Source of the DNA: CAZHBA01 sp964530225
GTDB lineage: Bacteria > Pseudomonadota > Alphaproteobacteria > UBA6615
Reading direction: 5' to 3'
Assembly: GCA_964530225.1 (NCBI GenBank)
Contig: CAZHBA010000129.1
Coordinates: 1-47,346 of the forward strand
Length of the DNA stretch: 47,346 nucleotides
The notes below the pieces were generated by a model. That model worked only from the letters and a program-made list of their open reading frames with translations. It searched no databases and was not told where the DNA came from. Positions within the stretch are counted from its first letter, which is position 1; each line of letters opens with the position of its first letter. The translations under genes and the position numbers were made by a program. Shown piece after piece: positions 1 to 8,970 of the stretch.

Positions 1-1058
1 GCAACGATCAGGTGGCGACGGATTTCCGCCTGTGGGTGCGCGATGCCATCGACGGCCTCGACGGTCAACTGCACGATTTACAGGCGGCTCTGATCGGTGG
101 CGCCGAACAACACGCGGCGCTGATCATGCCGGGTTTTACCCATTTGCAAACTGCGCAGCCGGTTACCTTTGGTCACCACCTGCTGGCTTACGTGGAGATG
201 TTCGGCCGCGACCGCGGGCGATTTGCCGACTGCCGGCGGCGACTCAACGAATCGCCGCTGGGAGCGGGTGCCCTTGCCGGCACGTCGTTCCCCATCGACC
301 GCCAGCACACGGCCAAGGCGCTCGGCTTCGACCGGCCGATAGCAAATTCGCTCGATGCTGTCTCAGACCGCGATTTTGCGCTCGAATTTCTCGCCGCGGC
401 ATCAATTACCATGGCCCATGTCTCGCGGTTAGCGGAAGAAATCGTCATCTGGTGCAGCGACGGTTTCGGCTTCGTACGCCTTTCCGACGCCTACACAACC
501 GGTAGTTCAATGATGCCGCAAAAGCGCAATCCCGATGCCGCCGAACTGTCGCGAGCCAAGGCCGGACGGGTGTTCGGCGACCTTATGACTCTGCTGACGG
601 TGATGAAGGGATTGCCGCTGGCCTACAGCAAGGACATGCAGGAAGACAAAGAGCCGGTGTTCGACGCCGCCGATTCTCTGGCCCTGGCCCTAGCTGCAAC
701 GGCAGGAATGGTCGGCGATATAGAGCCGGTGCCCGAGGCCATGCGCAACGCCGCCGAGAAAGGCTACTCGACGGCGACCGATCTCGCCGACTGGCTGGTC
801 AGCGTCGCCGGATTACCGTTCCGAGAGGCCCACCACGTAACCGGCAAAATCGTAAAGCTGGCGGAGTCGTGCGGCGCCATGCTCGACGAAGTACCAGTGG
901 GTGACATGCAGGCGATCGACGCGCGTATCACCGACGACGTTCTTTCGGTATTATCCATCGAAGCAGCCTTGGCGCGCCGGACCAGCGAAGGCGGGACAGC
1001 GCCCAATAACGTTCGCGCCGCCGCGGCGGCGGCGCGCCAGCGATTCTTGGAGGCCTGA
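1..1058 (+). CDS. argH: Argininosuccinate lyase, 5' end missing
   Basis: Last enzyme of arginine synthesis: cleaves argininosuccinate to arginine and fumarate in the cytoplasm as a homotetramer. The reading frame is already open at base 3 (N-D-Q-V-A-T-D-F) and continues to a TGA at 1056-1058, giving about 351 residues of a protein usually near 460, so roughly the first 100 residues lie outside the window. The family signature GSSMMPQKRNP is encoded at 501-533. This loop carries the catalytic serine in the fumarase/aspartase superfamily. A GTG at base 12 could look like a start but lies inside the conserved NDQVATD segment. It is followed immediately by lptM and lysA, a common alphaproteobacterial order. 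Confidence 0.95.
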   Translation, partial: NDQVATDFRLWVRDAIDGLDGQLHDLQAALIGGAEQHAALIMPGFTHLQTAQPVTFGHHLLAYVEMFGRDRGRFADCRRRLNESPLGAGALAGTSFPIDRQHTAKALGFDRPIANSLDAVSDRDFALEFLAAASITMAHVSRLAEEIVIWCSDGFGFVRLSDAYTTGSSMMPQKRNPDAAELSRAKAGRVFGDLMTLLTVMKGLPLAYSKDMQEDKEPVFDAADSLALALAATAGMVGDIEPVPEAMRNAAEKGYSTATDLADWLVSVAGLPFREAHHVTGKIVKLAESCGAMLDEVPVGDMQAIDARITDDVLSVLSIEAALARRTSEGGTAPNNVRAAAAAARQRFLEA

Positions 1059-1059
1059 T

Positions 1060-1194
1060 GTGCGGCGTAAGTCGATTTCTCTACTGATCGCTCTGGCGCT
1101 AGCATTGGCGCTAACGGCCTGCGGCAAAAAGAGTTCACCTCAACCGCCGGAAGACGAAAAAGTAACCTATCCCCGCACCTATCCATCGCGCTAA
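1060..1194 (+). CDS. lptM: Small lipoprotein, LptM (YifL) type
   Basis: A 44-residue lipoprotein precursor. It begins with a GTG two bases after the argH stop, preceded by a good ribosome site (TTGGAGG, 1047-1053). The N-terminus is basic (VRRKS), then comes a hydrophobic run and a lipobox ending in LTAC, with Cys about residue 20 as the lipidation site. The mature part is short and polar (GKKSSPQPPEDEK). Position between argH and lysA plus this architecture match the LptM family, which in enterobacteria helps mature the LptD lipopolysaccharide translocon. Function here is inferred from family and context; the sequence itself shows only a small lipoprotein. Confidence 0.8.
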   Translation: MRRKSISLLIALALALALTACGKKSSPQPPEDEKVTYPRTYPSR

Positions 1195-1207
1195 AAGCGC
1201 TACCGTT

Positions 1208-2476
1208 ATGAATGCGTTCACCTACAAGAACGGCGAACTACATGCCGAGGGCGTCGCGCTATCGGTAATCGCTGCCGCCGAGGGCACGCCTGTCTATGTG
1301 TATTCGACCGCCGCCATGACCGAAGCGTACCGGGGTTTTGTGGAAGCCCTTTCAGGTCTGCGCGCCCAGGTGTGTTACGCTATGAAGGCAAATTCCAACC
1401 TGGCGGTAATACGCACCTTTGCCGAACTCGGCGCCGGCGCCGATGTGGTGTCAGACGGCGAGTTAACACGCGCCCTGGCCGCGGGAATCCCGAGCAACCG
1501 TATCGTTTACTCCGGCGTCGGCAAGACGGCTGAGGAAATGGCCGCTGGCATCGACGCTGGTATTTTGCAGTTCAATGTCGAATCGCTGCCCGAACTGGCG
1601 GCGCTGTCAGAAGTCGCGGCCAGCAAAAACGCCAGTGTGGAAATCGCCATCCGGGTCAATCCAGACGTCGATGCCGTCACCCACGACAAAATCGCCACCG
1701 GCCGCAAGAGGGACAAGTTCGGCATCGAAATCGCGCGCGCGCCCGAGGCCTTCGCCGAGGCGATGGCGCTACCCGGCCTGACGCCGGTATCGGTGGCGGT
1801 GCATATCGGCAGTCAGTTAACCGATGTGGCGCCGTTTCGCACCGCCTTCGCCCACATCGCCGAACTCACCCGACAGCTACGCGCCGACGGAGTGACGATT
1901 AGCCGCCTCGACCTTGGTGGCGGGCTGGGTATTGCCTATAGCGACGAGGCCGTGCCGACCTCCGCCGACTACGCCACGATGGTGACAGAAACGGTCGGCG
2001 GCCTCGATTGCGAATTGATTTTCGAACCCGGCCGTTATCTGACCGGGCACGCCGGCGTTCTTTTGACTCGCATCATTTTCGTTAAGAAAAACAGCGAGCG
2101 TCGTTTCGTCATCGTCGACGCGGCGATGAACGATCTGATGCGCCCGGCGCTATACAGCGCCAATCATGCCATCGAGCCGATACGCGAACCCGCACCGGGT
2201 GCCGCGCTCAGCGAGGCCGATATCGTCGGCCCGGTCTGCGAAACCGGCGACACCTTCGCCACAGCCCGTGCATTGACCGATTTGCCGGCTGGTGAATTTC
2301 TCGTGATTCGCGACACTGGTGCCTATGGTGCGGTGATGGCTTCGGGTTACAATAGTCGCCCGTTGGTGCCGGAGGTGTTGGTTAACGGCGGCGACTACAC
2401 CCTGGTGCGGCCGCGCGAGAGCGTCCGGCAGCAGCTGGAACGCGAACAGTTCGCGGCGTGGCAAGACCGGGACTGA
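1208..2476 (+). CDS. lysA: Diaminopimelate decarboxylase
   Basis: PLP-dependent decarboxylation of meso-diaminopimelate to L-lysine, the last step of lysine synthesis. 422 residues, the usual size. The N-terminal alanine-racemase-like barrel has the PLP lysine in YAMKANSN (K60), then HIGSQ near residue 198, the phosphate-binding glycine loop GGGLGI, and EPGR. The C-terminal beta domain carries CETGD and a GAYGAVMASGYNSRP-type substrate/PLP segment. The ATG at 1208 lies 13 bases after the lptM stop and the two are probably cotranscribed with argH. A strong hairpin follows the gene. Confidence 0.95.
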   Translation: MNAFTYKNGELHAEGVALSVIAAAEGTPVYVYSTAAMTEAYRGFVEALSGLRAQVCYAMKANSNLAVIRTFAELGAGADVVSDGELTRALAAGIPSNRIVYSGVGKTAEEMAAGIDAGILQFNVESLPELAALSEVAASKNASVEIAIRVNPDVDAVTHDKIATGRKRDKFGIEIARAPEAFAEAMALPGLTPVSVAVHIGSQLTDVAPFRTAFAHIAELTRQLRADGVTISRLDLGGGLGIAYSDEAVPTSADYATMVTETVGGLDCELIFEPGRYLTGHAGVLLTRIIFVKKNSERRFVIVDAAMNDLMRPALYSANHAIEPIREPAPGAALSEADIVGPVCETGDTFATARALTDLPAGEFLVIRDTGAYGAVMASGYNSRPLVPEVLVNGGDYTLVRPRESVRQQLEREQFAAWQDRD

Positions 2477-2503
2477 ACGAATTAATCGTAAACCACGCAA
2501 TGT

Positions 2504-2540
2504 GGGCCGAAGAGGAGTCATATCGCCTCCAATTCGGCCC
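2504..2540. terminator. Strong hairpin between convergent genes
   Basis: Perfect 8-bp arms GGGCCGAA / TTCGGCCC with an inner GAGG/CCTC extension and an 8-base loop, lying between lysA (+) and the zinc-ribbon gene (-). No clear T-run follows on either strand, so it may be a weak bidirectional terminator or an mRNA-end stabiliser. Confidence 0.5.
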
Positions 2541-2573
2541 TACGGGGACGCGAAAGACGCGGTGATCCACGAT

Positions 2574-3230
2574 TTAAGGATTGTCGTTGGGATTGGTAAA
2601 CAAAACTCTAACGGTTGCGGTTCCTTCAGGAACAGTGTCAATTTCTGTGGAAAAAGGCACTTTTTCACCCGGTCCCAGCTCTTCAACCCCGACATCGATC
2701 TGCCATTTCCGCAGTTGTTCACCGTTGGCGTCCTGGAGGACCGCGTAAACCGGCGGCACAGCGCGGTATTGGTCGGTGGTGTTCAACACCTTGCCGACGA
2801 GTTCGAGTTTCTCGTCGCCACGCTTTACCTCCATATCGAGACTGAGGCCTTCACCGGGTGGCGGGAACGCACTGATGCCGACCGAAGCATAGATTACCTT
2901 GGCTGTTGGCCATGCCAACGCAATCGAACCACGGCCAAACCAGCCAAGGCCCAAAACGACCGCCAGCAATATGCCAACCATTATCCAGGCCGCACCCGCT
3001 GAACGTCTTTGGTTAGCTGTCGTGATAGCCGGCAAATTCGGGGTCGGAATGGTCGACAGTTCGTCGGGTTCCAGCGGCGTAACGCTGAGCGGCTCCACCA
3101 CGCTGGGCGCCGACGGTTCCTCGAACCAGACATGATCGCATTTGCCACACTTAACACGCCGCCCGTCCGGACGCAGCGCCTGCGCGTCAATCGCAAATCG
3201 AGTACTGCATTCAGAACAATTGACAATCAT
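2574..3230 (-). CDS. Zinc-ribbon (MJ0042) and DUF3426 membrane protein
   Basis: About 218 residues. The chosen start, ATG at 3230, gives MIVNCSECSTRF at the N-terminus; the longer open frame upstream lacks family character. The N-terminal zinc ribbon has two CxxC pairs (CSEC and CGKC) about 20 residues apart. A proline-rich linker follows, then one membrane segment (AAWIMVGILLAVVLGLGWF, near residues 88-106), then a periplasmic DUF3426-like domain. Proteins of this design are common in Proteobacteria but their role is not established. It lies divergent to ftsE. The 265-bp gap 3231-3495 has AT-rich stretches and a small CCCAA/TTGGG dyad but no promoter I can name with confidence. Confidence 0.8.
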   Translation of the reverse strand: MIVNCSECSTRFAIDAQALRPDGRRVKCGKCDHVWFEEPSAPSVVEPLSVTPLEPDELSTIPTPNLPAITTANQRRSAGAAWIMVGILLAVVLGLGWFGRGSIALAWPTAKVIYASVGISAFPPPGEGLSLDMEVKRGDEKLELVGKVLNTTDQYRAVPPVYAVLQDANGEQLRKWQIDVGVEELGPGEKVPFSTEIDTVPEGTATVRVLFTNPNDNP

Positions 3231-3495
3231 CGAGGTTCCGCCAACCAGCGCACCCGCGTGCACCACACAAACCCAACATATTATTGGGAATTTCGAGCAA
3301 ACAAGCGTGCACCGCAAGGGTTAAAATTTTCACACCGGTATTCTGGGCAGGCGGGGCCCCACATACGGCTGTCCACGCTGTCTTTACGGAGGCCCGGCGA
3401 CGTGCCAATTTGATTCGAATTGAAGCTCCGAGTCGGCCCGATTCGTCAGGATTGCTCGCGCTCCAAGGCCGGCTGAACAGGGAGCCGTCATTGCC

Positions 3496-4185
3496 GTGCT
3501 GCTTTTTGAACACGTCGGAATGCGCTACGGTATCGGACCGGAGATACTTCGCGATATAAATTTCGCGCTCGAGCCCGGTTCGCTACACTTCCTCACCGGC
3601 CCCAGTGGTGCGGGCAAAACAACCCTTCTCAAATTGATGTATATGGCGCTACGACCGACCCGCGGCCTGGTTCACCTTTTCGGCCGCGATATATCGCTAA
3701 CGCCGCGGGCGGAATTACCCGAGCTGCGCCGTCAAATCGGCGTCGTATTTCAAGAGTTCCGGCTGATCGATCATTTGAGCGCCGTCGAGAACGTTGCCCT
3801 GCCGTTGCGTGTGGCTAATATCAAGCAAGGCACGATCGATAGTCATGTTCGCGAGCTGCTCAGTTGGGTGGGTTTGGGCGACTATCTGAATGCGAAACCG
3901 CCCACCCTATCGGGGGGGCAGCAACAACGCGTGGCCATTGCGCGGGCGATTATCAACCGGCCTCGCCTGCTGCTCGCCGACGAACCGACCGGAAACGTCG
4001 ACGATCACATCGCTTTGCGGTTAATGCATTTATTCGAAGAACTCAACAAAACTGGCACGACAATCGTTATCGCCACCCATAACGAGACACTGTTGAAAAA
4101 ATTCGGTTACCCCTTGCTACAGCTCAATGATGGCGAGCTTAATGTCGTTGCAGCGCGTTCGGAGCATTTGGAGCCGGTTTTATGA
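3496..4185 (+). CDS. ftsE: Cell division ATP-binding protein FtsE
   Basis: ABC-type ATPase that with FtsX regulates septal peptidoglycan hydrolases at the divisome, on the cytoplasmic face of the inner membrane. 229 residues, the family length. Walker A is GPSGAGKTT at residues 35-43, the Q-loop is VVFQEFRL, the signature is LSGGQQQR near residue 140, Walker B is LLLADEPTGNVD, and the switch histidine is in IATHNE. The start is a GTG at 3496 with GGAG at 3481-3484. The end overlaps ftsX by 4 bases (ATGA), so the two are translationally coupled. Confidence 0.95.
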   Translation: MLLFEHVGMRYGIGPEILRDINFALEPGSLHFLTGPSGAGKTTLLKLMYMALRPTRGLVHLFGRDISLTPRAELPELRRQIGVVFQEFRLIDHLSAVENVALPLRVANIKQGTIDSHVRELLSWVGLGDYLNAKPPTLSGGQQQRVAIARAIINRPRLLLADEPTGNVDDHIALRLMHLFEELNKTGTTIVIATHNETLLKKFGYPLLQLNDGELNVVAARSEHLEPVL

Positions 4186-5054
4186 TCCACTTTCGCGCAG
4201 ACCTACCCTTCGAGCGTGATCAGGCGACGCGGTTTTTACCGTGGATCGTAGCCCTTATGGTATTTCTCGGCGCCCTTTCGCTGGCCGCGGCAACCGCCAT
4301 CGGCAGCGCCATCGAGCGCTGGGATACGAACCTAACGGGCCGCATCACAGTACAAGTGCCAGCTAACCGGGCGAGTCCAGATACGTTGGCGCGCTTGGTC
4401 AAAGCCTTAACCGCGACGCCGGGCATTACCAAGGCCCAAACGCTGGACTTCGAGGCCACCCGCGCGTTAGTCGAGCCATGGCTAGGCACTGTCGGCGTTG
4501 ATCTTGAATTGCCGCTTCCCGCCGTAATCGATGTCGAGACTGCCGCCGGCACCGTATTTGACGTCAATCTGCTCACCGGCCGGCTTATAAAAATTGCGCC
4601 CGGCATCATTGTCGACAATCACCGGGTGTGGCTGGCGCCACTTATCCGGATGGCTCGCACCGCCGAATTGATCGCCTTCGCCATCTTGGCATTGATCGGT
4701 TTGACGGCTATCGCCGCGGTTATATTTGCCACGCGCAGCGGGCTCGCCGTGCACTCTGCAATCATTAGCCTGTTGCATGTAATGGGGGCCCAGGACGCCT
4801 ATATTGCCCAGCAGTTTCAAATGCAGGCGATGATGCTGGGAGTTCGTGGTGGTATCATCGGTAGTATCGCCGCTTTAGTCATTCTTCTTATTTTGACCAC
4901 CATGTCCGCCGGCATCGATGTGGCACTTATACCGTCAGCACCCCTCTCTCCTATTCAGTGGCCCTTGCTGATTATTGTGCCGGTTGTCGCCGTGGTTATC
5001 GCCATGGCGACCGCGCGGGTGACGGTTCTGCGTACGCTGGCAAGCATGCCATGA
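4182..5054 (+). CDS. ftsX: Cell division protein FtsX
   Basis: Membrane partner of FtsE. 290 residues with four predicted membrane segments: one near residues 21-43, then a periplasmic domain of about 130 residues, then three in the C-terminal half (near 160-185, 220-242 and 255-275). This is the standard FtsX layout; alphaproteobacterial versions are divergent in sequence, as here. Translationally coupled to ftsE by an ATGA overlap. Confidence 0.9.
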   Translation: MIHFRADLPFERDQATRFLPWIVALMVFLGALSLAAATAIGSAIERWDTNLTGRITVQVPANRASPDTLARLVKALTATPGITKAQTLDFEATRALVEPWLGTVGVDLELPLPAVIDVETAAGTVFDVNLLTGRLIKIAPGIIVDNHRVWLAPLIRMARTAELIAFAILALIGLTAIAAVIFATRSGLAVHSAIISLLHVMGAQDAYIAQQFQMQAMMLGVRGGIIGSIAALVILLILTTMSAGIDVALIPSAPLSPIQWPLLIIVPVVAVVIAMATARVTVLRTLASMP

Positions 5055-5064
5055 CGCTGGCGCT

Positions 5065-5682
5065 ATGAGACACCGCAAAAAACGCCGCCGCGCACGGTTG
5101 GTCAGCACAAAGTTCTTCTTGGTGCTAGTCTTGGCGATAGTGCTGTGGGGAGCCGGATTTTTCGTGTATTTGGAGAAAATCCCTCGCGATCAGGCTCCCA
5201 CTGATCGTGGGCCGAAAGCCGACGCCATCGTCGTGTTAACCGGCGGTGGCGGGCGGTTGGATATGGGCTTTCTCCTGCTCAACCGGGGAGACGCGGCAAA
5301 GCTGTTCATCTCCGGCGTGGATTCTGGAGTCGACAAAACAGTGCTGCTGCAGAACAGGCCGATTGATGCCGCTACCCTGGAATGCTGCATCACGCTGGGC
5401 CGTAGCGCCAACGACACATTTGGCAATGCCGCAGAAACGGCCGTCTGGATGAAAACGGAGGGATTTGCATCACTTTATATTGTCACCGCCAATTATCATA
5501 TGCCACGCAGCCTGGTCGAATTCCGTGCGGCCTTGCCCAACGCTGAATTTATTCCACGCGTCGTCCACCCCACCGACGTCCACCTCGAGGACTGGTGGCG
5601 CTGGCCTGGCACAATCCAGCTTCTGACGCGCGAATACTCGAAGTATATCGCCACCCTCCTTCGCACTTTTTTGACGCCGTAG
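5065..5682 (+). CDS. YdcF/SanA-like DUF218 protein
   Basis: 205 residues: a very basic N-terminus (RHRKKRRRAR), one membrane anchor near residues 16-34, and a periplasmic DUF218 domain. That domain includes ADAIVVLTGG, a GDAAKLFISG strand-loop, a conserved NTxxNA-like segment (NDTFGNAAET) and TANYHMPRSL. The family (YdcF, SanA, ElyC) is linked to envelope integrity and peptidoglycan or undecaprenyl carrier metabolism; the reaction is not settled. The gene starts 10 bases after ftsX and is followed by plsC, a conserved alphaproteobacterial neighbourhood. Confidence 0.85.
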   Translation: MRHRKKRRRARLVSTKFFLVLVLAIVLWGAGFFVYLEKIPRDQAPTDRGPKADAIVVLTGGGGRLDMGFLLLNRGDAAKLFISGVDSGVDKTVLLQNRPIDAATLECCITLGRSANDTFGNAAETAVWMKTEGFASLYIVTANYHMPRSLVEFRAALPNAEFIPRVVHPTDVHLEDWWRWPGTIQLLTREYSKYIATLLRTFLTP

Positions 5683-5706
5683 TTTACGGTTCCGCTCCGC
5701 CATCAA

Positions 5707-6477
5707 ATGCAAACCTACCGCGTCCTTGCTTTTACAGTATTGTTTTACGGCTGGACGACGCTTCTTGGCATTGTGGTCCTGCCCTTATTGCTAGGCCCTT
5801 CGCGGCTCCTTCATGCCTATGGCCGTTTTTGGATCAGAGGCGCGCTGGGTATTCTCCGCGCGACGGTTGGCATAACCCATCAGGTGCGGGGCCAGCACTT
5901 GGTGCCAGACGAACCGGTGATCCTGGCAGTGAAACATCAATCGGCGTGGGACACACTGGCGATAAACATCCTGGTGCACCACCCGGCAATTGTTTTAAAA
6001 AAAGAACTGCTTTCCATTCCAATATTTGGCTGGTGCCTGTGGCGTCTCAGACACATTGCCGTCGATCGAAAAGGCGGCGGTGCGGCGCTCAAACAAATCG
6101 TGGCACAGGCGCGGGAACGTTCGAGCGAGGGACGTCCTATCGTGATCTACCCGGAAGGCACACGGACCAAGCCCGGCACCCGCCATCCCTATCATCCTGG
6201 CATTGCGGCAATATATGGTGCCCTCTATCTTCCAGTCATCCCGGTGGCGCTCAATTCCGGCCTGTTTTGGCCGCGCCGCTCGCTACGGATGCATCCCGGC
6301 ACGATCACCGTCGAATTTCTGCCGCTCATTCCTGCCGGCCGCAAACGGCAAGAATTGGTGAGCGAGCTTGAAAGCGCTATCGAGGGAGCAGCAGAACGAC
6401 TTCATGGCGAGGCGCTACAGCAATTTTTCCCTGAAAAATCAAAGACCCAGAAAGAGCCAGCAAAGGGTTGTGGATAA
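5707..6477 (+). CDS. plsC: 1-acyl-sn-glycerol-3-phosphate acyltransferase
   Basis: Adds the second acyl chain to lysophosphatidate to make phosphatidate at the inner membrane. 256 residues. An N-terminal hydrophobic segment (near 8-32) is followed by the acyltransferase motifs: HQSAWD (HxxxxD, near residues 78-83), an RLRHIAVDRKGGG segment, YPEGTRTK (motif III) and a hydrophobic motif IV ending in VALNSG. The stop codon TAA is part of a perfect DnaA box. No strong ribosome site precedes the ATG at 5707. Confidence 0.9.
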   Translation: MQTYRVLAFTVLFYGWTTLLGIVVLPLLLGPSRLLHAYGRFWIRGALGILRATVGITHQVRGQHLVPDEPVILAVKHQSAWDTLAINILVHHPAIVLKKELLSIPIFGWCLWRLRHIAVDRKGGGAALKQIVAQARERSSEGRPIVIYPEGTRTKPGTRHPYHPGIAAIYGALYLPVIPVALNSGLFWPRRSLRMHPGTITVEFLPLIPAGRKRQELVSELESAIEGAAERLHGEALQQFFPEKSKTQKEPAKGCG

Positions 6478-6489
6478 CCTTGTGGAATT
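6469..6489. promoter_or_regulatory. DnaA box and a degenerate neighbour upstream of nrdJ
   Basis: TGTGGATAA at 6469-6477 is the exact complement of the DnaA box TTATCCACA. TGTGGAATT follows at 6481-6489 with two mismatches, in the same orientation. A second perfect TGTGGATAA lies at 6758-6766 inside the start of nrdJ. DnaA control of ribonucleotide reductase genes is established in E. coli; here it is inferred from the sites. Confidence 0.5.
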
Positions 6490-6657
6490 ATCGGCACCCA
6501 CACCCACTGCCAAGTATCAGTAGCCAGCGCAAAGTAAATTCGCCCGATTACTCAATAAGTGACACCCAACCAATGGCAACACCGAAGCTGTGGCTTATAT
6601 AGACTAAGGTAACTCCTAATAGTCCCAATGGGTGCTATGTTTCCTATTGTCAAAACG

Positions 6658-6665
6658 TTAACCAT
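6658..6665 (+). promoter_or_regulatory. CtrA-type TTAACCAT site before nrdJ
   Basis: TTAACCAT matches the 8-base CtrA motif described in Caulobacter. It lies 28 bases before the nrdJ ATG in the AT-rich part of the 215-bp gap. A GANTC site (GATTC, 6695-6699), the CcrM methylation target, overlaps the second codon. Together with the DnaA boxes this suggests cell-cycle control, by inference. No cobalamin riboswitch is visible in 6478-6692. Confidence 0.4.
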
Positions 6666-6692
6666 TAATAGTATTTCATTTGGACAATTGTC

Positions 6693-8960
6693 ATGATTCC
6701 TATCGCCGAGCACATCTGGGACATGAAATACCGGCTAAAAGACGCTGGCGGAGCCCCTGTGGATAAATCCGTAGCCGACACTTGGCGCCGGGTTGCCGAA
6801 GCATTAGCTGCCGGTGAATCCGATAGCGATCAATGGTCGACAATCTTTGCCAAATCGTTGAAAGATTTCCGCTTTCTACCCGCCGGACGCATTTTTGCCG
6901 GTGCAGGAACAGAGCGAAATGTCACGCTTTTCAACTGCTTTGTCATGGGCAAGATTCCCGATGACATGGGTGGCATCTTCGAGCATCTGCGCGAAGCGGC
7001 GCTCACCATGCAGCACGGTGGCGGAATCGGTTACGATTTCTCCACCTTGCGACCGAAGGGCGCGCCGGTTGCCGGCGTCGGCGCCGACGCTTCCGGACCG
7101 GTTAGTTTCATGGATGTCTGGGACGCCATGTGCCGCACCATCATATCGGCGGGCCATCGGCGCGGCGCGATGATGGCGACGCTGCGTTGCGACCACCCGG
7201 ATATCGAGGGATTCATTACCGCCAAGCAGACGGCGGGACGCCTCGCCATGTTCAACCTATCGGTTCTAGTTACCGATACGTTCATGGATGCGGTGCGCGA
7301 CGACCAGCCATGGCAGCTTTCGTTCGACGGCATGACCTACAAAACCCTGGCGGCGCGCGACCTGTGGCAACAGATCATGGAGGCCACCTACGCCTATGCC
7401 GAACCCGGCGTCCTGTTCATCGACCGCATTAATACCCAGAACAACCTCAGTTACTGCGAAACGATCTATTCGACCAATCCCTGCGGCGAGCAACCCCTGC
7501 CGCCCTATGGAGCCTGCCTGCTGGGTTCGGTCAATCTCGCCGCCCTGGTCGAAGCACCGTTTACCGCCGAAGCCCACATCGACGCCAAGGCCCTCGCCGA
7601 ATTGGTACGCGCCGCTGTGCGTATGCTCGATAACGCCATCGACGTATCGCGGTTTTCCCTACTGCAGCAGCAGCACGAAGCGACCACTAAGCGGCGCGTC
7701 GGGCTGGGGGTGACCGGATTGGCCGACGCACTGATCATGTGTGGCCTGCGCTATGGCGGCGCGGAGGCGGTTTCGCAAACCGAAGACTGGCTGCGCATTT
7801 TGGTACGCGAAGCCTATCTGACATCCGCCGGCCTGGCAGCGGAGAAGGGCCCGTTCCCGCTGTTCGACCGCGACGTCTATCTCGCCAGCCCCTTCGTCGC
7901 CACCCTGGGTGATGATGTCCGCTATGCCATCGCCAAACATGGCTTGCGCAACGGGCTGCTCACCTCGATCGCGCCGACGGGTACGATTTCACTGTTCGCC
8001 GGTAACGTCTCGTCGGGCATTGAACCGGTCTTCAGCTTCGATCACACCCGCCACATCCTGCAACCAGACGGCAGCCGCAAAACCGTCGAAATCGCCGATT
8101 TCGCGTATCGTACCTATCGCGACAAGTTCGCCGACACGGAGCTGACGGAAGCGTTCGTCGACACTAGTCAGCTCAGCCCACGCGATCATCTGGTTATGCA
8201 GGCCGCAGCGCAGAAATATATCGATAGTTCAATCTCGAAAACGATCAACTGTTCCGAAGACATATCGTTCGAGGAATTCCAGGATATCTACCAGCTCGCC
8301 TACGAAACCGGCTGCAAGGGCTGTACCACATACCGGCCGTCGGTGGTGCGTGGCACCGTATTGGAGCCGGCCTCGGCGACGACGGAGGCCGATACGCTCG
8401 AGTCCGGTGGGGTGGTCTATATGACCCAACCCCTGGAGCGCCCGGAAGAGTTGCCAGGCAAGACCTACAAAATTCGCTGGCCCGACAGCGATCATGCGAT
8501 CTACATAACCATCAACGATATCGTCCGCGACACACGCCGGGTGCCCTTCGAGGTGTTTATCAACTCGAAGAACATGGAGCATTACGCCTGGACGGTGGCG
8601 TTAACGCGGATGATTAGTGCCGTCTTCCGGCGCGGCGGCGACGTTTCGTTCGTCGTCGAGGAGCTAAAGGCGGTGTTCGATCCGCGCGGCGGCCAATGGA
8701 TGGAGGGCCATTATGTGCCATCGCTGCTGGCGGCAATCGGTGAAGTGATCGAGCAACACATGGTCAACATCGGCTTCCTACCAGAATCGCGCGAAGAGCG
8801 CCAACGTGTCCTGCATGAATTACCCCACACCGTCGACGACCAGCAGGTGCAAATCAGCCCACGCGCCGGACGCGCCTGCCCCAAGTGTGGACAGTTCGCC
8901 CTGACCCGTCAGGAAAACTGCGACGTCTGTACGTCGTGCGATTATTCGAAGTGTAGCTGA
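6693..8960 (+). CDS. nrdJ: Adenosylcobalamin-dependent ribonucleotide reductase (class II)
   Basis: Reduces ribonucleotides to deoxyribonucleotides using a radical generated from coenzyme B12, so it works with or without oxygen. 755 residues. Cysteines match the class II plan: C82 in FNCF and C275 in YGACLLGS would form the redox pair, and C264 in STNPCGEQ the thiyl radical, with the NxCxE triad intact. The phosphate-binding segment SIAPTGTISL is present. The C-terminus carries a cysteine-rich tail (CPKCGQ...CDVCTSCDYSKC) typical of the family for re-reduction. The ATG at 6693 follows an AT-rich leader with DnaA and CtrA-like sites. It converges on chaC with a 10-base gap. Confidence 0.95.
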   Translation: MIPIAEHIWDMKYRLKDAGGAPVDKSVADTWRRVAEALAAGESDSDQWSTIFAKSLKDFRFLPAGRIFAGAGTERNVTLFNCFVMGKIPDDMGGIFEHLREAALTMQHGGGIGYDFSTLRPKGAPVAGVGADASGPVSFMDVWDAMCRTIISAGHRRGAMMATLRCDHPDIEGFITAKQTAGRLAMFNLSVLVTDTFMDAVRDDQPWQLSFDGMTYKTLAARDLWQQIMEATYAYAEPGVLFIDRINTQNNLSYCETIYSTNPCGEQPLPPYGACLLGSVNLAALVEAPFTAEAHIDAKALAELVRAAVRMLDNAIDVSRFSLLQQQHEATTKRRVGLGVTGLADALIMCGLRYGGAEAVSQTEDWLRILVREAYLTSAGLAAEKGPFPLFDRDVYLASPFVATLGDDVRYAIAKHGLRNGLLTSIAPTGTISLFAGNVSSGIEPVFSFDHTRHILQPDGSRKTVEIADFAYRTYRDKFADTELTEAFVDTSQLSPRDHLVMQAAAQKYIDSSISKTINCSEDISFEEFQDIYQLAYETGCKGCTTYRPSVVRGTVLEPASATTEADTLESGGVVYMTQPLERPEELPGKTYKIRWPDSDHAIYITINDIVRDTRRVPFEVFINSKNMEHYAWTVALTRMISAVFRRGGDVSFVVEELKAVFDPRGGQWMEGHYVPSLLAAIGEVIEQHMVNIGFLPESREERQRVLHELPHTVDDQQVQISPRAGRACPKCGQFALTRQENCDVCTSCDYSKCS
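6758..6766. promoter_or_regulatory. Second perfect DnaA box, inside nrdJ
   Basis: Exact TGTGGATAA, 66 bases downstream of the nrdJ start codon and in the same orientation as the box at 6469. It is within coding sequence (CCTGTGGATAAATCC), so it could be chance, but two exact 9-mers within 300 bases is unusual. Confidence 0.4.
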
Positions 8961-8970
8961 ATCACGGCTC

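Noticed and set aside
6478..6692. Cobalamin riboswitch before the B12-dependent nrdJ
   Set aside because: No B12-box-like conserved element was seen.
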